DNA of 64,000 bases. It comes from Dongshaea marina. Its GTDB lineage: Bacteria; Pseudomonadota; Gammaproteobacteria; Enterobacterales; Aeromonadaceae. Within the stretch, counting starts at the first letter, position 1. Each line of letters begins with the position of its first letter. This document shows positions 46,593 through 58,048 of the stretch, in pieces. The stretch is from NCBI RefSeq assembly GCF_003072645.1, contig NZ_CP028897.1:3981658-4045657 (forward strand), read 5' to 3'. A program made the position numbers and the translations under genes. The notes under the pieces are model-generated. The model did not search any database. It saw only the letters and a list, made by a program, of their open reading frames with translations, and was not told the DNA's origin.

Positions 46593-47399
46593 TTAGTGAA
46601 GGGTTTTCTGTTGCCGGTCCAGACGCTCGATCTGCTGCTTGAGGATCTCAGCCACAGGATCATCGGGACATTCCTTAATAAAATACTCAAAGTCATCCGC
46701 CGCAAGCTGCCCGCAATCGAGGCGCTCATAGAGGAAGCCGCGATCGCGAACCTCGTAAGGGTCACCTGGATTGAGGCGCAGGAAGAGCTCACTGCAGTGC
46801 AGCGCCTCCACTACCTTATCTTCGCGAATAAATGCGGTCTTAAGCTGTCCCAGCAGGCGCTCGACAATCAACCGCTGATCGGTCGCTTGCAGGTGCTCCT
46901 CTTTAAGCTGGGCCAGATTCCCCTGGGCGCCACGCAATCTCAGCTCCAGCTCATGATGCTCCAACCGCTGGCCATTGAGAGGATCGACGATCACCGAATC
47001 TTGGCCATCGTTAAAACGCACCAGGAAATACTCGGGAAAACAGATCCCCTCGGCATCAATCTCACAGCCCTTCGCCAGGTAGATCAACAAGATCCCCAGC
47101 GAGAGCGCATTGCCCTTGCGCTCCGATAGCACCTGATGCAGCAGATTGTTCTCAGAGATGAAGTAGTTTTGCCAGTTCCCTTTGAAACCGAGCTTTTGAT
47201 AAAAGAGTGTGAGAAGCAGCTCACGCTTCTCGGTCACATTCTGGCATGCCGATATTTGGCTGCCAATCTCACGGCGGAGTGTCGCCAGCTGAGCAAGTCC
47301 TTGATGCAACAGCGGCTGCTGACAGATCTCCTCAGCAGCCATTAAGGCGAGCAGTGCCAAATCGTAACGTTCAAAATCTTGTTGTTGTTCGATTTTCAC
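46593..47399 (-). CDS. sirB1: SirB1 family protein
   Basis: A 268-residue protein of the SirB1/YchA family with a transglutaminase-like N-terminal half (ISENNLLHQVLSERKGNALS, LGILLIYLAKGCEIDAEGIC) and TPR-like helices near the C-terminus (RLNPGDPYEVRDRGFLYERL). The biochemical role is not established. It lies 12 bases before kdsA and just after sirB2, the usual order. Confidence 0.92.
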   Translation of the reverse strand: MKIEQQQDFERYDLALLALMAAEEICQQPLLHQGLAQLATLRREIGSQISACQNVTEKRELLLTLFYQKLGFKGNWQNYFISENNLLHQVLSERKGNALSLGILLIYLAKGCEIDAEGICFPEYFLVRFNDGQDSVIVDPLNGQRLEHHELELRLRGAQGNLAQLKEEHLQATDQRLIVERLLGQLKTAFIREDKVVEALHCSELFLRLNPGDPYEVRDRGFLYERLDCGQLAADDFEYFIKECPDDPVAEILKQQIERLDRQQKTLH

Positions 47400-47410
47400 G
47401 ATTCTGCCCC

Positions 47411-47788
47411 TTACATAAAACGAGGTGTCTTCAAAATGGTTAACTCAATCAGAAAGTAACCCCAACCCAGGGCTCCCACAAAGGCAAACCAGCGCAGTGC
47501 CAGATTGCGTCCAAGTTTCAGAGCAAACCAGATGAGAAATAGATAGATCACAATGCCTAGCAACTTCTCCGTCAGCCAGTGGGCTGAGGTAAAGGGATAG
47601 GTCGATGTGGCCAGGCACAGGCCGATGCCACTCAACAGCAGCAGCAGGTGTGCCAGCAGGGTTGAGCGCCACATCCAGGGATGTTGCGCCAGGGGTGCTT
47701 CACGCACCGAGCCGATAAAATAGATGATAATCAGCAACGCCGTCAGGGCGATGATAAGCAGGTGAAAACCAACCAGAAGCTGAACCAT
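47411..47788 (-). CDS. sirB2: SirB2 family membrane protein
   Basis: A 125-residue inner membrane protein with four hydrophobic helices (LLIIALTALLIIIYFIG; STLLAHLLLLLSGIGLCLA; KLLGIVIYLFLIWFALKLG; and a final one near FAFVGALGWGYFLI). It matches the SirB2/YchQ family of unknown function. It is 11 bases before sirB1 and 12 bases after prmC. Confidence 0.9.
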   Translation of the reverse strand: MVQLLVGFHLLIIALTALLIIIYFIGSVREAPLAQHPWMWRSTLLAHLLLLLSGIGLCLATSTYPFTSAHWLTEKLLGIVIYLFLIWFALKLGRNLALRWFAFVGALGWGYFLIELTILKTPRFM

Positions 47789-47800
47789 CTATTTTTATCC

Positions 47801-48640
47801 TTATTCTTTTGTTTGTAACTGACCCAGGGTAACCCGCTCCTGTCCGCCATAATCGCGGACGGTTTTGACCCGGGTAAATCCAGCTTTCTCAAACAGCTGG
47901 CGAACCGCTTCGCCCTGCTCCCAGCCGTGCTCGGTCATTAGCCAGCCGCCGGGGTTGAGATATTCGGGAGCCTGGCTGGAAATCAGCTGCAGATCGGCTA
48001 ACCCGTCCTGCTCTGCAATCAGAGCGGTTACCGGCTCGTAGCGCACATCGCCCTGATCGAGGTGTGGATCACTGGCCTCAATGTAGGGAGGATTGCTCAC
48101 CACCAGATCAAATTTTTGTTTATCCAGAGGCTCAAACCAGCTCCCCTGGACAAAGGTCACATCCAGCGCCAGCTTACGGGCGTTGCGCCGGGCCACGGCC
48201 TGGGCCTCATCTTGCAACTCGACTCCCCAGACCTCGGCCTGAGGGCGCTCGGATTTGATCGCCAATGCAATCGCGCCGGTGCCACTCCCCAGATCCACCA
48301 CCCGACCCACAGGTCCGGCAAAATGCTCCAGGGCCTGCTCGACCAGCACTTCGGTATCGGCGCGGGGGATCAGCGACTCCCGGCTCACCTCAAGGGGCAA
48401 AGACCAGAATTCGCGCACCCCGGTCAGGTAAGCCACGGGCTCACCCTGACGGCGCCGCTCAACCAGCTCCTGATAGGCCTGCCAGCTGGATTCTTCGAGC
48501 GCTCGCTCCGGCCAGGTCATCAGGTAAACCCGCTCACAATCAAGGAGATAGCACAGTAAAACCTGCGCATCGAGCACGGGCGAGTCTCCCCCTGCTAGCT
48601 GCTCGCGGGCCCAGGACAAACTCTGACCAATGGTTATCAT
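47801..48640 (-). CDS. prmC: Peptide chain release factor N5-glutamine methyltransferase
   Basis: PrmC (HemK) methylates the Gln of the GGQ motif in RF1 and RF2. SAM binding is in GRVVDLGSGTGAIALAIKSE and the substrate Gln pocket is FDLVVSNPPYIEASDPH. I use the ATG at 48640 (MITIGQSLSWAREQL), giving 279 residues; a GTG 4 codons upstream overlaps the prfA stop and would give coupled translation, so either is possible. It directly follows prfA, its substrate gene. Confidence 0.95.
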   Translation of the reverse strand: MITIGQSLSWAREQLAGGDSPVLDAQVLLCYLLDCERVYLMTWPERALEESSWQAYQELVERRRQGEPVAYLTGVREFWSLPLEVSRESLIPRADTEVLVEQALEHFAGPVGRVVDLGSGTGAIALAIKSERPQAEVWGVELQDEAQAVARRNARKLALDVTFVQGSWFEPLDKQKFDLVVSNPPYIEASDPHLDQGDVRYEPVTALIAEQDGLADLQLISSQAPEYLNPGGWLMTEHGWEQGEAVRQLFEKAGFTRVKTVRDYGGQERVTLGQLQTKE

Positions 48641-48648
48641 ACCCAAGA

Positions 48649-49734
48649 TCACTGCTCTGCTAAAGAGGCAAGCAGATCGGCATGATGCTCCTGCAATACA
48701 GGATCGATCAGGCAGTCGAGTTCCCCTTCGATGATATCGGTCAACCGATACAGGGTCAGGTTGATCCTGTGGTCGCTGACTCGCCCCTGGGGATAGTTGT
48801 AGGTACGGATCCTGTCCGAGCGGTCACCGGTTCCCAGCAGGTTACGCCGGGTACTGGCTTCCGCTTCCTGGCGCTTCTCTACCTCGATCTGTGCCAGCCG
48901 CGAAGCCAGCACCGCCATCGCCTTGGCCCTGTTCTTGTGCTGAGAGCGCTCATCCTGACACTCCACCACGATTCCCGAGGGCATGTGGGTGATCCGGATC
49001 GCCGAATCTGTCTTGTTGACGTGCTGTCCACCGGCACCCGAGGCGCGGAAGGTATCGACTTTCAGATCGGCGCTGTTGATCTCCGGCGCTTCGGCTTCGG
49101 GGATCTCGGGCATGATGGCGACGGTACAGGCGGAGGTGTGAATGCGTCCCTGAGACTCGGTCTCCGGAACCCTCTGTACCCGGTGGCCGCCGGATTCAAA
49201 TTTCAAACGCCCGTAGACCCCATCTCCCTCGACCTTGGCGATCAGCTCTTTGTAGCCACCATGTTCACCATCATTGGCACTGATGACCCCCATCCGCCAG
49301 CCCTTGGTTTCGGCATAGCGCGAATACATGCGGAACAGGTCACCGGCAAAGATAGCGGCCTCATCACCACCGGCCCCGGCACGGATCTCCAGATAACAGG
49401 GGCGATCGTCATTGGGATCTTTGGGCAGCATCAAAAACTGCAGCTCATTGGCCAACGACTCGATGCGCTGCTCAGCATCGGCCAGCTCTTCGGCCGCCAT
49501 CTCCTTCATCTCGGCATCATCTTCGGCCAACATCTCCTGGGCCGACTCTCTATCCGCCAGTGCCTGCTGATAGGCCTTAAAGCAGTTCACTATCTCTTCG
49601 AGCTGCGCATACTCCTTGGTGAGAGCGCGAAACTTATTCTGATCACCGATGACTTCAGGATCGCCCAGCAGTGCCTGGACCTCTTCGTGCCGCTCCATCA
49701 GGCCTTCGAGTTTATTGATTACAGATGCTTTCAT
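48649..49734 (-). CDS. prfA: Peptide chain release factor 1
   Basis: RF1 terminates at UAA and UAG. The 361-residue protein has the codon-reading tripeptide region [17 protein letters not shown] (PET at 190-192) and the catalytic GGQ at 235-237 in [18 protein letters not shown]. Length matches E. coli. It lies between hemA and prmC, which methylates the GGQ. Confidence 0.98.
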   Translation of the reverse strand: MKASVINKLEGLMERHEEVQALLGDPEVIGDQNKFRALTKEYAQLEEIVNCFKAYQQALADRESAQEMLAEDDAEMKEMAAEELADAEQRIESLANELQFLMLPKDPNDDRPCYLEIRAGAGGDEAAIFAGDLFRMYSRYAETKGWRMGVISANDGEHGGYKELIAKVEGDGVYGRLKFESGGHRVQRVPETESQGRIHTSACTVAIMPEIPEAEAPEINSADLKVDTFRASGAGGQHVNKTDSAIRITHMPSGIVVECQDERSQHKNRAKAMAVLASRLAQIEVEKRQEAEASTRRNLLGTGDRSDRIRTYNYPQGRVSDHRINLTLYRLTDIIEGELDCLIDPVLQEHHADLLASLAEQ

Positions 49735-49774
49735 ATTGATTCGCTTTCTCGCTTTAAGTAAACGCGGTTAAATT

Positions 49775-51031
49775 CTAGAGTGCGTCATCAAGACGCAGCG
49801 TCTCGGCCAACTGGGCCAGTAATTGATGATCCTGCTCACGCCCGGCATGATGCAGTAGCTGGGTCGGGCCATGGCTGAGCTTATTCACCAGTCGATGAGC
49901 CAGCTGTTCCAGCACTTGATCGGCTGGCTCTCCGGCGGCCAGTGATGACATGGCCCGTTCGAGTTGCCGGCGCTGCAGCAAGGAGCAGTCCCGTCGATAA
50001 TCTTTGACCAATGCCACCGAGCGCAGTGAACGATACCATTGATAAAGACGCTCATGCTCCTGCTCGGCGATCCACTCGGCCTGCTCTGCGGCCTGATGCC
50101 GTGATCTCAGGTTATCCTCGATGATATTGTTCAGATCATCGACCGTATACAGGTAGGCATCGGCCAGCTCATCGACCGCCGCCTCAATATCCCGGGGGAC
50201 CGCCAGATCGATCAATAGCACGGGGCGATAGCGGCGCTGCCTGAGAGCCTGCTCCACCATCCCCTTACCGACGAGCGGCAGGGGGCTGGCGGTTGAACTT
50301 ATCACTATATCCACATCCGGCAACAGCTCCGGCAGATCCGGCAGGGTTGCCGTTTTGGCCCCCAGCTCAGAAGCAAGCTCCTGAGCCCGTTGGCGGGTCC
50401 GGTTAGCCACTATGATATCCTGAACCCCCTGCTCCTTGAGATGGCGGGCAACCAGCTCGATAATCTCCCCCGCCCCGACCAGCAGGATCCGGGTCTTGGC
50501 AAGATCGGCAAATATTTGTCGCGCCAAAACCACCGCAGCATAGGCGGTGGATACCGCACTCGAGCCAATTTCGGTCTCGGTTCGGATCCTTTTAGCCACC
50601 GAAAAGCTCTGTTCAAACAGCCTGGATAACACGGATTTCGCGCACTTGAGCTCCAGGGCCCGCTGGTAGGCGGTCTTCACCTGTCCCAGGATCTGTGGCT
50701 CCCCAACGATCAGCGAATCTAAGCTGCTGACAACCCGTAACAGGTGGTGAATTCCCTGGCTTCCCTGGTATTGATAACTGTGGTTCGCCACCGAGCCGCT
50801 CTCCAGCTGGCTATAGCTTTCCAGCCACTCGCTGAGACTCTCGGGCTCCGGCTCCCCCTCACAGTAAAGCTCGGTGCGATTGCAGGTCGACACGATCACC
50901 GCCTCCTCTACGCCTTCAACTGACAAGAGTGATCGCAGTGCTTCGCCTGTCTGCTCAGGTCCTATCGCAACCCGCTCGCGGACCGAAACCGGGGCAGTCT
51001 TATGATTAAGACCTAAAACAAACAAGCTCAT
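49775..51031 (-). CDS. hemA: Glutamyl-tRNA reductase
   Basis: HemA reduces glutamyl-tRNA to glutamate-1-semialdehyde, the first committed step of tetrapyrrole synthesis. The catalytic Cys50 is in VSTCNRTELYC. LLVGAGEIIELVARHL is the NADPH motif, and the C-terminal dimerisation helix begins near residue 310. The 418 residues fit the family. It is divergent from lolB with 144 bases between. Confidence 0.97.
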   Translation of the reverse strand: MSLFVLGLNHKTAPVSVRERVAIGPEQTGEALRSLLSVEGVEEAVIVSTCNRTELYCEGEPEPESLSEWLESYSQLESGSVANHSYQYQGSQGIHHLLRVVSSLDSLIVGEPQILGQVKTAYQRALELKCAKSVLSRLFEQSFSVAKRIRTETEIGSSAVSTAYAAVVLARQIFADLAKTRILLVGAGEIIELVARHLKEQGVQDIIVANRTRQRAQELASELGAKTATLPDLPELLPDVDIVISSTASPLPLVGKGMVEQALRQRRYRPVLLIDLAVPRDIEAAVDELADAYLYTVDDLNNIIEDNLRSRHQAAEQAEWIAEQEHERLYQWYRSLRSVALVKDYRRDCSLLQRRQLERAMSSLAAGEPADQVLEQLAHRLVNKLSHGPTQLLHHAGREQDHQLLAQLAETLRLDDAL

Positions 51032-51175
51032 ATGGGGGTTCGGAGTATGATGACCAGTTAGAATCTATTCAGGATTGGCTATTTTACGGAAAAGCCGGGC
51101 CGTTTAAAAGCAAGCCTGACATCCGGGGCCCCACTCAGTTATACTCGTGGCGTTTAATTTCACGGGATCCTCAAA

Positions 51176-51793
51176 GTGACTCGCAGCTACCGATTACTCT
51201 TTACCGCCCTGTGCTGCCTGCTGTTTGCAGCCTGCTCCAGTACTCCGCCCACCCCAACTCTGTCTGCCTCACAGCAAGCAGCGAACTGGAAGAACTATCA
51301 GAAAAATGCAGACTCACTCACCGACTGGACCCTGCGAGGCAAGCTGGCCCTCATCACTCCGGATCAAAAAGGCAGCCTGAATCTCTTTTGGCAAAACCGG
51401 GATACCAACTACAAGATGGTGCTCAGTGACTTTTTCGGCCGCACCATTTTAACCCTGCAAAAGATCAATGATGAGTTTTATCTCACCGACAACCGCAATC
51501 ATCATTACCAGACCAGCGAACCCGAAGCCCTCATCTATAATCTCACCGGTTTGATGATCCCCTTGCAGGCGCTTCCGAGCTGGGTCAAGGGAGTGCCCCT
51601 CCCTCAGCAGCAGAAGGTGATCAAGGGCCCGCAGGGGCTACCGGCAACCTTTGTCCAGGGAAGCTGGCAGGCCGACTTCCAGGAATTCATGCAAAAGGGT
51701 AAGGTCCAGCTGCCGCAAAAGCTGAAAATCCAGGAGCATCAGGAAAAACTGACCCTTAAACTTGCGATCTACGACTGGAGTCTTCATGCCTGA
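51176..51793 (+). CDS. lolB: Outer membrane lipoprotein LolB
   Basis: LolB receives lipoproteins from LolA and inserts them in the outer membrane. The GTG start (51176) gives [20 protein letters not shown] with a lipobox at LFAAC (Cys20 acylated). The 205-residue precursor has [20 protein letters not shown] and a C-terminal half typical of the family. Its last 8 bases overlap ispE, as in E. coli, and the operon runs on to prs. Confidence 0.93.
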   Translation: MTRSYRLLFTALCCLLFAACSSTPPTPTLSASQQAANWKNYQKNADSLTDWTLRGKLALITPDQKGSLNLFWQNRDTNYKMVLSDFFGRTILTLQKINDEFYLTDNRNHHYQTSEPEALIYNLTGLMIPLQALPSWVKGVPLPQQQKVIKGPQGLPATFVQGSWQADFQEFMQKGKVQLPQKLKIQEHQEKLTLKLAIYDWSLHA

Positions 51794-52640
51794 ACTCGAT
51801 TATTGGCCCGCCCCGGCAAAACTAAATCTGTTTTTACATATCAACGGGCGCCGGTCCGATGGCTATCATGAGCTGCAGACGCTGTTCCAGTTTATAGAGA
51901 TAGAGGATGAGCTGCGCTTTGAGATTAATGACAGCGGCAAGATCTCCCTGAAATGTGAGCCTGAAACCGATTTTCCTGCGGAGAAAAATCTTGTGGTCAA
52001 GGCGGCGCGGCGCTTACAGGAGCTCACTGGCTGCTCCCTGGGCGCCGATATCCAGCTGTCGAAACGGATCCCGATGGGCGGAGGCCTGGGAGGCGGCTCA
52101 TCCGATGCTGCGACCACCCTGGTGGCACTTAATCAGTTGTGGAACCTTGGGCTGTCACGGGAGCAACTGGCCAAACTCGGTGCGGCCTTAGGGGCCGACG
52201 TCCCGGTCTTTGTCAGGGGGCATGCCGCATTTGCCGAGGGGATCGGAGAGATTCTGACACCCGCTCATCCCCGGGAACCCTGGTACCTGGTGTTAGTCCC
52301 CGACTGCCACGTCAGCACTGTGGATATTTTCACCGATCCTGAATTGATCCGGGACACACCTAAGCTTGTGGTAGAAAACCGGAGCGCAGAAGCGTGGAAA
52401 AATGACTGCCAGCCTTTGGTGGCTAAAAAACATCCCGAGGTTGCCAATGCGCTGAACTGGCTGCTAGAATACGCGCCGTCGAGACTAACGGGTACCGGTG
52501 GCTGTGTGTTTGCTTCGTTTGAAACCGAGGCTGCTGCTCGTGAAACCCTTGCAAGAGCACCCGAGGCTTTGAATGGATTTATAGCGAAGGGGGCGAATGT
52601 ATCACCTCTTGAAGGCGTCTTGCAACTGATTTCTGATTGA
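51786..52640 (+). CDS. ispE: 4-diphosphocytidyl-2-C-methyl-D-erythritol kinase
   Basis: IspE phosphorylates CDP-ME in the MEP pathway. The GHMP kinase ATP motif is [17 protein letters not shown] near residue 97; the N-terminal [20 protein letters not shown] holds the catalytic Lys. From the ATG at 51786 ([14 protein letters not shown]) it has 284 residues. The second GHMP motif is [13 protein letters not shown]. It overlaps lolB by 8 bases. Confidence 0.96.
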   Translation: MPELDYWPAPAKLNLFLHINGRRSDGYHELQTLFQFIEIEDELRFEINDSGKISLKCEPETDFPAEKNLVVKAARRLQELTGCSLGADIQLSKRIPMGGGLGGGSSDAATTLVALNQLWNLGLSREQLAKLGAALGADVPVFVRGHAAFAEGIGEILTPAHPREPWYLVLVPDCHVSTVDIFTDPELIRDTPKLVVENRSAEAWKNDCQPLVAKKHPEVANALNWLLEYAPSRLTGTGGCVFASFETEAAARETLARAPEALNGFIAKGANVSPLEGVLQLISD

Positions 52641-52720
52641 GTGGTGTCGATTGCTGAAAAATGCATCTTCACGGCTTATAAAAAACCCCCACAACTGCAT
52701 GCAAACCTGAGGTTTATACC

Positions 52721-53668
52721 GTGCCTGACATGAAGCTATTTGCTGGTAATGCTAATCCCGAACTTGCACAAAAAGTCGCTGGACGTCTGTTCACCAAGCT
52801 GGGCTGTGCCACTGTAGGCCGCTTTAGCGATGGCGAAATCTGCGTCGAGATCAACGAGAATGTGCGTGGCGGTGATATCTTCATTATCCAGTCAACCTGT
52901 GCCCCGACCAATGACAACCTGATGGAGCTGATCGTGATGATCGATGCTCTGCGCCGCGCTTCTGCTGGTCGTATCACTGCGGTAATCCCCTACTTCGGGT
53001 ATGCGCGTCAAGATCGCCGTATTCGCTCCGCCCGGGTGCCAATCACCGCCAAGGTTGTTGCCGACTTCCTGTCCAGCGTTGGTGTTGACCGTGTCCTGAC
53101 CGTCGACCTTCACGCCGAGCAGATCCAGGGCTTCTTCGATGTGCCTGTGGACAATGTATTTGGCAGCCCCTTCCTGCTGGAAGATATGCGCAGCAAACAG
53201 CTTGAAGATCCGGTTGTTGTTTCTCCGGATATCGGTGGCGTAGTTCGCGCCCGTGCCATTGCCAAGCTACTCGATGATACCGATATGGCGATCATCGACA
53301 AGCGCCGTCCTCGTGCCAACGTTTCCCAGGTGATGCACCTGATTGGTGATGTTGCCGGCCGTGACTGCATCATTGTCGATGACATGATTGATACCGCAGG
53401 CACCCTGAGCAAGGCCGCCGAAGCCCTGAAAGAGCGTGGTGCTAAGCGAGTATTTGCCTACGCTACTCACCCGATTTTCTCGGGCAACGCAGCCCAGAAC
53501 ATCATCGAATCTGTCATCGATGAGGTGATTGTTACCGACTCTATCCCACTGTCTGATGAAATTCGTGCCATCGACAAGGTTAAGCAGGTCTCTTTGAGCC
53601 CGATGCTGGCCGAGGCGATTCGCCGCATCAGCAACGAAGAGTCTATCTCTGCAATGTTTGAGCACTAA
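52721..53668 (+). CDS. prs: Ribose-phosphate pyrophosphokinase
   Basis: Prs makes PRPP from ribose 5-phosphate and ATP for nucleotide, His and Trp synthesis. The 315-residue protein is nearly identical to E. coli in the core, from [20 protein letters not shown] onward. [14 protein letters not shown] and the PRPP loop [17 protein letters not shown] are conserved. It starts at GTG. It follows ispE by 80 bases, and a 9-base-stem hairpin lies 11 bases after the stop. In E. coli dauA (ychM) comes next, whereas here four transporters do. Confidence 0.98.
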   Translation: MPDMKLFAGNANPELAQKVAGRLFTKLGCATVGRFSDGEICVEINENVRGGDIFIIQSTCAPTNDNLMELIVMIDALRRASAGRITAVIPYFGYARQDRRIRSARVPITAKVVADFLSSVGVDRVLTVDLHAEQIQGFFDVPVDNVFGSPFLLEDMRSKQLEDPVVVSPDIGGVVRARAIAKLLDDTDMAIIDKRRPRANVSQVMHLIGDVAGRDCIIVDDMIDTAGTLSKAAEALKERGAKRVFAYATHPIFSGNAAQNIIESVIDEVIVTDSIPLSDEIRAIDKVKQVSLSPMLAEAIRRISNEESISAMFEH

Positions 53669-53678
53669 GGCTCTCAAG

Positions 53679-53700
53679 TGGAGCCTCGAATGAGGCTCCA
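53679..53700 (+). terminator. Hairpin after prs
   Basis: TGGAGCCTC-GAAT-GAGGCTCCA is a perfect 9-base stem followed by GCTTCCC, without a U-tract. It may stabilise the prs mRNA 3' end or act as a weak terminator. Confidence 0.5.
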
Positions 53701-54279
53701 GCTTCCCGATACCTGTTCTCTTAAGAGCACATATTTTTTAATGATCCTCTTTATTAAAAATATACTGCCGAATGATATTCTGATTTATCACAGCCTCTCA
53801 GCAGCCCCCACATCATTTTAAATCTCTTTTGAATTTTTGACTCATTCCATCGCAGCTCAAGAGATAGATCTTTCTTTTGAGAAAATATGGCACTCCAAAT
53901 AAAAATCTCAGTTTAATCAAACAACTAGATTGAACTCTCCCTGTCCTCAAGCTAACTCTCTGAGTCCTGATCGCTCCAGGCAATAAAAATCAAGACCTGA
54001 ATAATCCCCAAATCCTCCTCAGTTGCCGCAGAGCAAACTTGCCTCCATGATGAGCCAAACTAATCAGCAAACAATGACCAGACTTTCCGGTTCACCCATG
54101 AGTCATCCCATCCTGCTGCAGACAGCTCTGTGTATGTTTACAGGCTGCAACATGCTGCCCGCGGTTTAAACGACTTATAAATCGAATTGAAGTCCATGGG
54201 CTTTTGATCAGCTGCGATTGAGATTGGTATCACTGCGCTCTTTCATCGATTATTACCCAGAACACAAGCGAGGTATTTT
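53701..54279. other. Gene-free region before transporter 1
   Basis: About 580 AT-rich bases hold no supportable gene. A 31-codon frame (54074-54169) has no binding site. The promoter of the first transporter must lie here; I cannot fix it. GAGGTATTTT directly precedes its GTG, similar to the GAGGT motif before the other three. Confidence 0.4.
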
Positions 54280-55766
54280 GTGTCGACTCACTCTTCTCTA
54301 AATGTTTTCAGGCAGCCGAAGGCCTTCTATCTGACTTTCTCCATTGAACTTTGGGAACGCTTTGGTTTTTATGGCGTCCAGGGGATCCTGACCCTGTTCC
54401 TTGTGCATCAGTTCAAATTACCTGAAGCCAGCTCTTTCATCCTGTTTGGTGCCTTCACCGCCCTGGTTTATGGTGGTACCTCCATTGGAGGTTGGCTTGG
54501 CGATAACATCCTCGGCACCAAGCGGGTGATCCTGCTCGGTGCCATCACCCTGGCACTGGGTTACCTGTTACTCTCTCTAGCCAAAAGCCATGTCGAAATA
54601 GTCTATCTTGGGATGGGATTTGTCGCGATCGGTAACTGTCTGTTTAAGGCCAATCCATCCAGCTTGCTGTCCAAGGTTTACTCCAGGGATGATCCCAGGC
54701 TTGATGGTGCCTTTACCATGTATTACATGGCGATCAATATCGGTGGATTCATCTCAACCCTGCTCACACCCTGGATAGCACAGCATTATGGCTGGAATGC
54801 CGGGTTTGTTCTGTGCTTTATCGGGCTCATCCTGACCCTTGCCAACTTCCTGTTCTGCAGGCGCTGGGTTCATCAGTACGGATCCCCTGCTGACTTCAAA
54901 CCCGTGAACTCAGGCGCCATGCTTATCACAGTGGCCGGGATCCTGATCTGCTCTTTTGTTGGGGCCTGGCTGCTGCAACACCTGAGTGTTGCCCACTGGC
55001 TGCTGACCCTCATCTCCATCGTTGCTATCTTTATCTTCTTTAAGGAGGCATTCGGATTGAGGGGAAGTGATCGCGCCAAGATGCTGATCGCCTTCATCCT
55101 GATGCTCGAAGCGGTGATCTTCTTTATCCTGTATATGCAGATGCCCACCTCTCTGAATTTCTTCGCGGCACATAATGTAAACCATAACGTGCTGGGGCTC
55201 TCCCTGGAAACGGCGCAGTTTCAGGCTCTCAACCCCCTGTGGATCATGGTTGCCAGTCCGCTGCTGGCAATGCTGTATAACAAGCTGGGAGATAAGATGC
55301 CGATCTCGGCCAAATTTGCGATCGGCATGTTGCTCTGTAGCTTGGCATTTTTAGTGCTGCCGCTGGGTGCTCATTTTGCGAATGCCCAGGGGATCATCTC
55401 ATCTGGCTGGTTAGTTGCGAGCTATGGATTTCAATCCGTGGGAGAGCTGATGATCTCCGGTCTGGGGCTGTCGATGGTTGCCCAGCTAGTCCCCAGCGCC
55501 TGATGGGATTTATCATGGGCCTTTGGTTTCTTACCGCAGCGATTGCCGGGGTATTAGCAGGCTATGTGGCGGCTCTCACTGCAGCTCCAGCTGGGATCTC
55601 CGCTCCCAATCAGACCCTGCCCATCTACAGCCATGTGTTCCTGGAAATTGGGATCTCAACGGCCATTGTGGCCCTGATCATGCTGGCCACAGCCCCTGCC
55701 CTCACCCGGGTGATCCAGGGAGAGAGTCAATCCCCTCAATCTCCTGAAGGGAGCCCCTCTTTATAA
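54280..55766 (+). pseudogene. Proton-dependent oligopeptide transporter 1 (POT/PTR2), frame-broken
   Basis: The first of four tandem paralogues. From a GTG it encodes [20 protein letters not shown] with the POT motif [10 protein letters not shown], and continues through [10 protein letters not shown], where the frame breaks. The last membrane helices ([20 protein letters not shown] onward) follow in another frame to 55766. At a C4 run (55491-55494) five Cs would give about 495 codons, the length of its siblings. It differs most from the other three. The break may be real or an error. Confidence 0.85.
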
Positions 55767-56544
55767 TCCCTCAACTCTCGAAGCCGCCCATTCACAGGGC
55801 GACTTTGAGATTATGCTAAAGGATAGCAGCCCTCTTTGAGCTAAGAAGTGCCCTGAATCGTAGGCTTTATCCTGTTTAATCCAAGTGCTTCATTCATCCA
55901 TCTCGGGTATCAGGAGTAGTGGTTACTTTTGGCATCGAGCATACGGGAAGCAATTTCTTTTCTAAGGCGCACCCAAGGTAAGAAGCCAGGTAGCCATAGA
56001 AACTCATGGATGAGATTTGGACTCACGATGGGGCTGAAATGATTTTAAGACGGTTCAGACACTGCAGCTGACTTTTATGCTAAATCCCCATTTTACCGAC
56101 CTATTCTGTCGCTCAAAGCCTGAATATTTGAAATTTTTAGCAGGTTAACTCTAAGTTAACCGTATTAACAACGGGTTAGATCAAAACATTGCACATAAAA
56201 TACAAAACACTCCGAATGAAAATCGCCAATACAGCCTAAGGTGTGAATAATATTTTAATATCCGAATGACAACTCCCAGATAGGATCTCGGATAAATTTC
56301 CTCAACTCAAGATCCGCTCCGAGAGAAATAATCGGTTCGATTATCAGAAAGTTAGCTGTTAACCCTTCAAGTGAGGCCACCGGATGCCAGAAAACCAGAA
56401 CAATACAAAAATCAAAAGATCAAGCATCGAATTTATAACTCATTATTGATAAATCATCCACAAACCACCAACATAAATCGCTCATAAAAAACAACAATAA
56501 CAATGATTCTTATTACATATTTCAAATGAGCGAGGTAATTCATT
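55767..56544. other. Gene-free region before transporter 2
   Basis: 778 AT-rich bases with no supportable gene. It contains a 19-base palindrome (separate entry) and, near 55943-55960, a short phrase GGCATCGAGCATACGGGA similar to the interior of the 22 kb element. The last 60 bases resemble those before transporter 3. Confidence 0.4.
56143..56161. promoter_or_regulatory. 19-base perfect palindrome upstream of transporter 2
   Basis: GGTTAACT-CTA-AGTTAACC, 383 bases before the start codon, is a candidate operator for an unidentified dimeric regulator. I see it in front of this paralogue only. Confidence 0.35.
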
Positions 56545-58038
56545 GTGACACACCAGTCTTCACACAATTCATTAAACGTATTCAGGCAACCCAAAGCCTT
56601 CTATATGATTTTCTCTGTTGAACTTTGGGAACGCTTTGGCTTCTATGGTATGCAGGCAATTCTGACCCTGTATATGGTTCACCACCTAAAGCTCCCTGAA
56701 ACCGCTTCTTTTGTTCTATTCGGTGCTTTTACAGCCCTGGTTTATGGAGGAGGCTCGATTGGGGGGTGGCTGGGCGATAAGGTTCTGGGCACCAAGCGAG
56801 TCATTTTATTGGGTGCAACCACCCTGGGCATCGGCTATTTAATACTTGCCGTAGCATCCAACTCTAGCTTTATGGTGTATCTTGCGATGGGGGTTATCGC
56901 CATCGGTAACTGTCTATTCAAAGCCAACCCTTCGAGTCTGCTATCAAAGCTATATACCGAAGATGATCCCCGGTTACATGGGGCTTTCACTATGTATTAC
57001 ATGTCAATCAACATCGGCGCCTTTGTATCTATGTTGATCACCCCGGTTCTGGCGAGTAAGTTCGGCTGGAACGCCGCCTTCATGCTTAGTTTCATCGGCA
57101 TGATGGCTGCGGTTTTAAACTTTATACTCTGTAGTGGTTGGACAAAAGCCTATGGCTCTGCGGCCGACTTCCTTCCTGTAAATAAATCTTATCTATTGCT
57201 GACCATTATCGGCACTGTCATCGCTTCTTTTATCGCAGCCTGGTTACTGCAACACCTGGACTTTGCCCATGGGATCCTCACCATCATTGCCGTCATCGCC
57301 GTTGGGATCTACTTTAAGGAGGCTTTTGCACTCAAGGGGACCGAGCGTGCCAAGATGCTGGTTGCTTTCGTTTTGATGCTGGAAGCCATCATATTCTGGG
57401 TTCTCTACAATCAGATGCCGATGTCCCTGAACTTTTTTGCCGTACATAATGTGACTCGGAATATCTTTGGCATCGCAATTGAGCCAGCTCAATTCCAGAG
57501 CCTTAATCCGTTTTGGATCATGCTGGCCAGCCCCCTGTTGGCAATGATCTACAACGTTCTTGGCGACAAGCTACCGATCGCCACTAAGTTCGCAATCGGC
57601 ATGGTTCTATGCTCACTGGCGTTCCTGATTCTGCCTCTTGGAGCTCACTATGCAAATGCTCAGGGCATGGTTTCCTCTTACTGGGTCGTCTTAAGTTATG
57701 GCCTTCAGTCTGTAGGTGAGCTAATGATTGCCGGATTAGGCTTGGCTATGATTGCGCAACTGGTCCCACAACGCTTGATGGGGTTTATCATGGGGATCTG
57801 GATGCTGACAACCGCCGTTGCCAGTATCCTGGCAGGCTATGTGGCAGCGCTAACCGCTGCCCCCAAAGGGATCACAGATCCATTACAAACTCTGCCTATC
57901 TATAGCCACGTGTTTCTGGAGATAGGCGTCTCTACAGCCGTAGTCGCCTTGCTGATGGTGATGACAGCGCCCATGCTCACCCGGGTGATCCAGGGTAGCC
58001 CACGGGATAAGGCTACAGCCCAAGCACTCTCATCCTAA
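56545..58038 (+). CDS. Proton-dependent oligopeptide transporter 2 (POT/PTR2, DtpA-type)
   Basis: A 497-residue inner membrane proton/di- and tripeptide symporter. The ExxER proton-coupling motif is in [13 protein letters not shown] near residue 28. About fourteen membrane helices are visible, including the two extra ones between the N- and C-terminal six-helix bundles typical of bacterial POTs (near [20 protein letters not shown]). The start is a GTG with GAGGTAATT upstream. It is almost identical to transporter 3 over the first 85 residues, so the two are recent duplicates. Substrate range is unknown. Confidence 0.93.
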   Translation: MTHQSSHNSLNVFRQPKAFYMIFSVELWERFGFYGMQAILTLYMVHHLKLPETASFVLFGAFTALVYGGGSIGGWLGDKVLGTKRVILLGATTLGIGYLILAVASNSSFMVYLAMGVIAIGNCLFKANPSSLLSKLYTEDDPRLHGAFTMYYMSINIGAFVSMLITPVLASKFGWNAAFMLSFIGMMAAVLNFILCSGWTKAYGSAADFLPVNKSYLLLTIIGTVIASFIAAWLLQHLDFAHGILTIIAVIAVGIYFKEAFALKGTERAKMLVAFVLMLEAIIFWVLYNQMPMSLNFFAVHNVTRNIFGIAIEPAQFQSLNPFWIMLASPLLAMIYNVLGDKLPIATKFAIGMVLCSLAFLILPLGAHYANAQGMVSSYWVVLSYGLQSVGELMIAGLGLAMIAQLVPQRLMGFIMGIWMLTTAVASILAGYVAALTAAPKGITDPLQTLPIYSHVFLEIGVSTAVVALLMVMTAPMLTRVIQGSPRDKATAQALSS

Positions 58039-58048
58039 TTAATGGCAG

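Noticed and set aside
54074-54169. 31-codon frame before transporter 1
   Set aside because: No Shine-Dalgarno, and the Cys/Met-rich product is not a recognisable lipoprotein or small protein.
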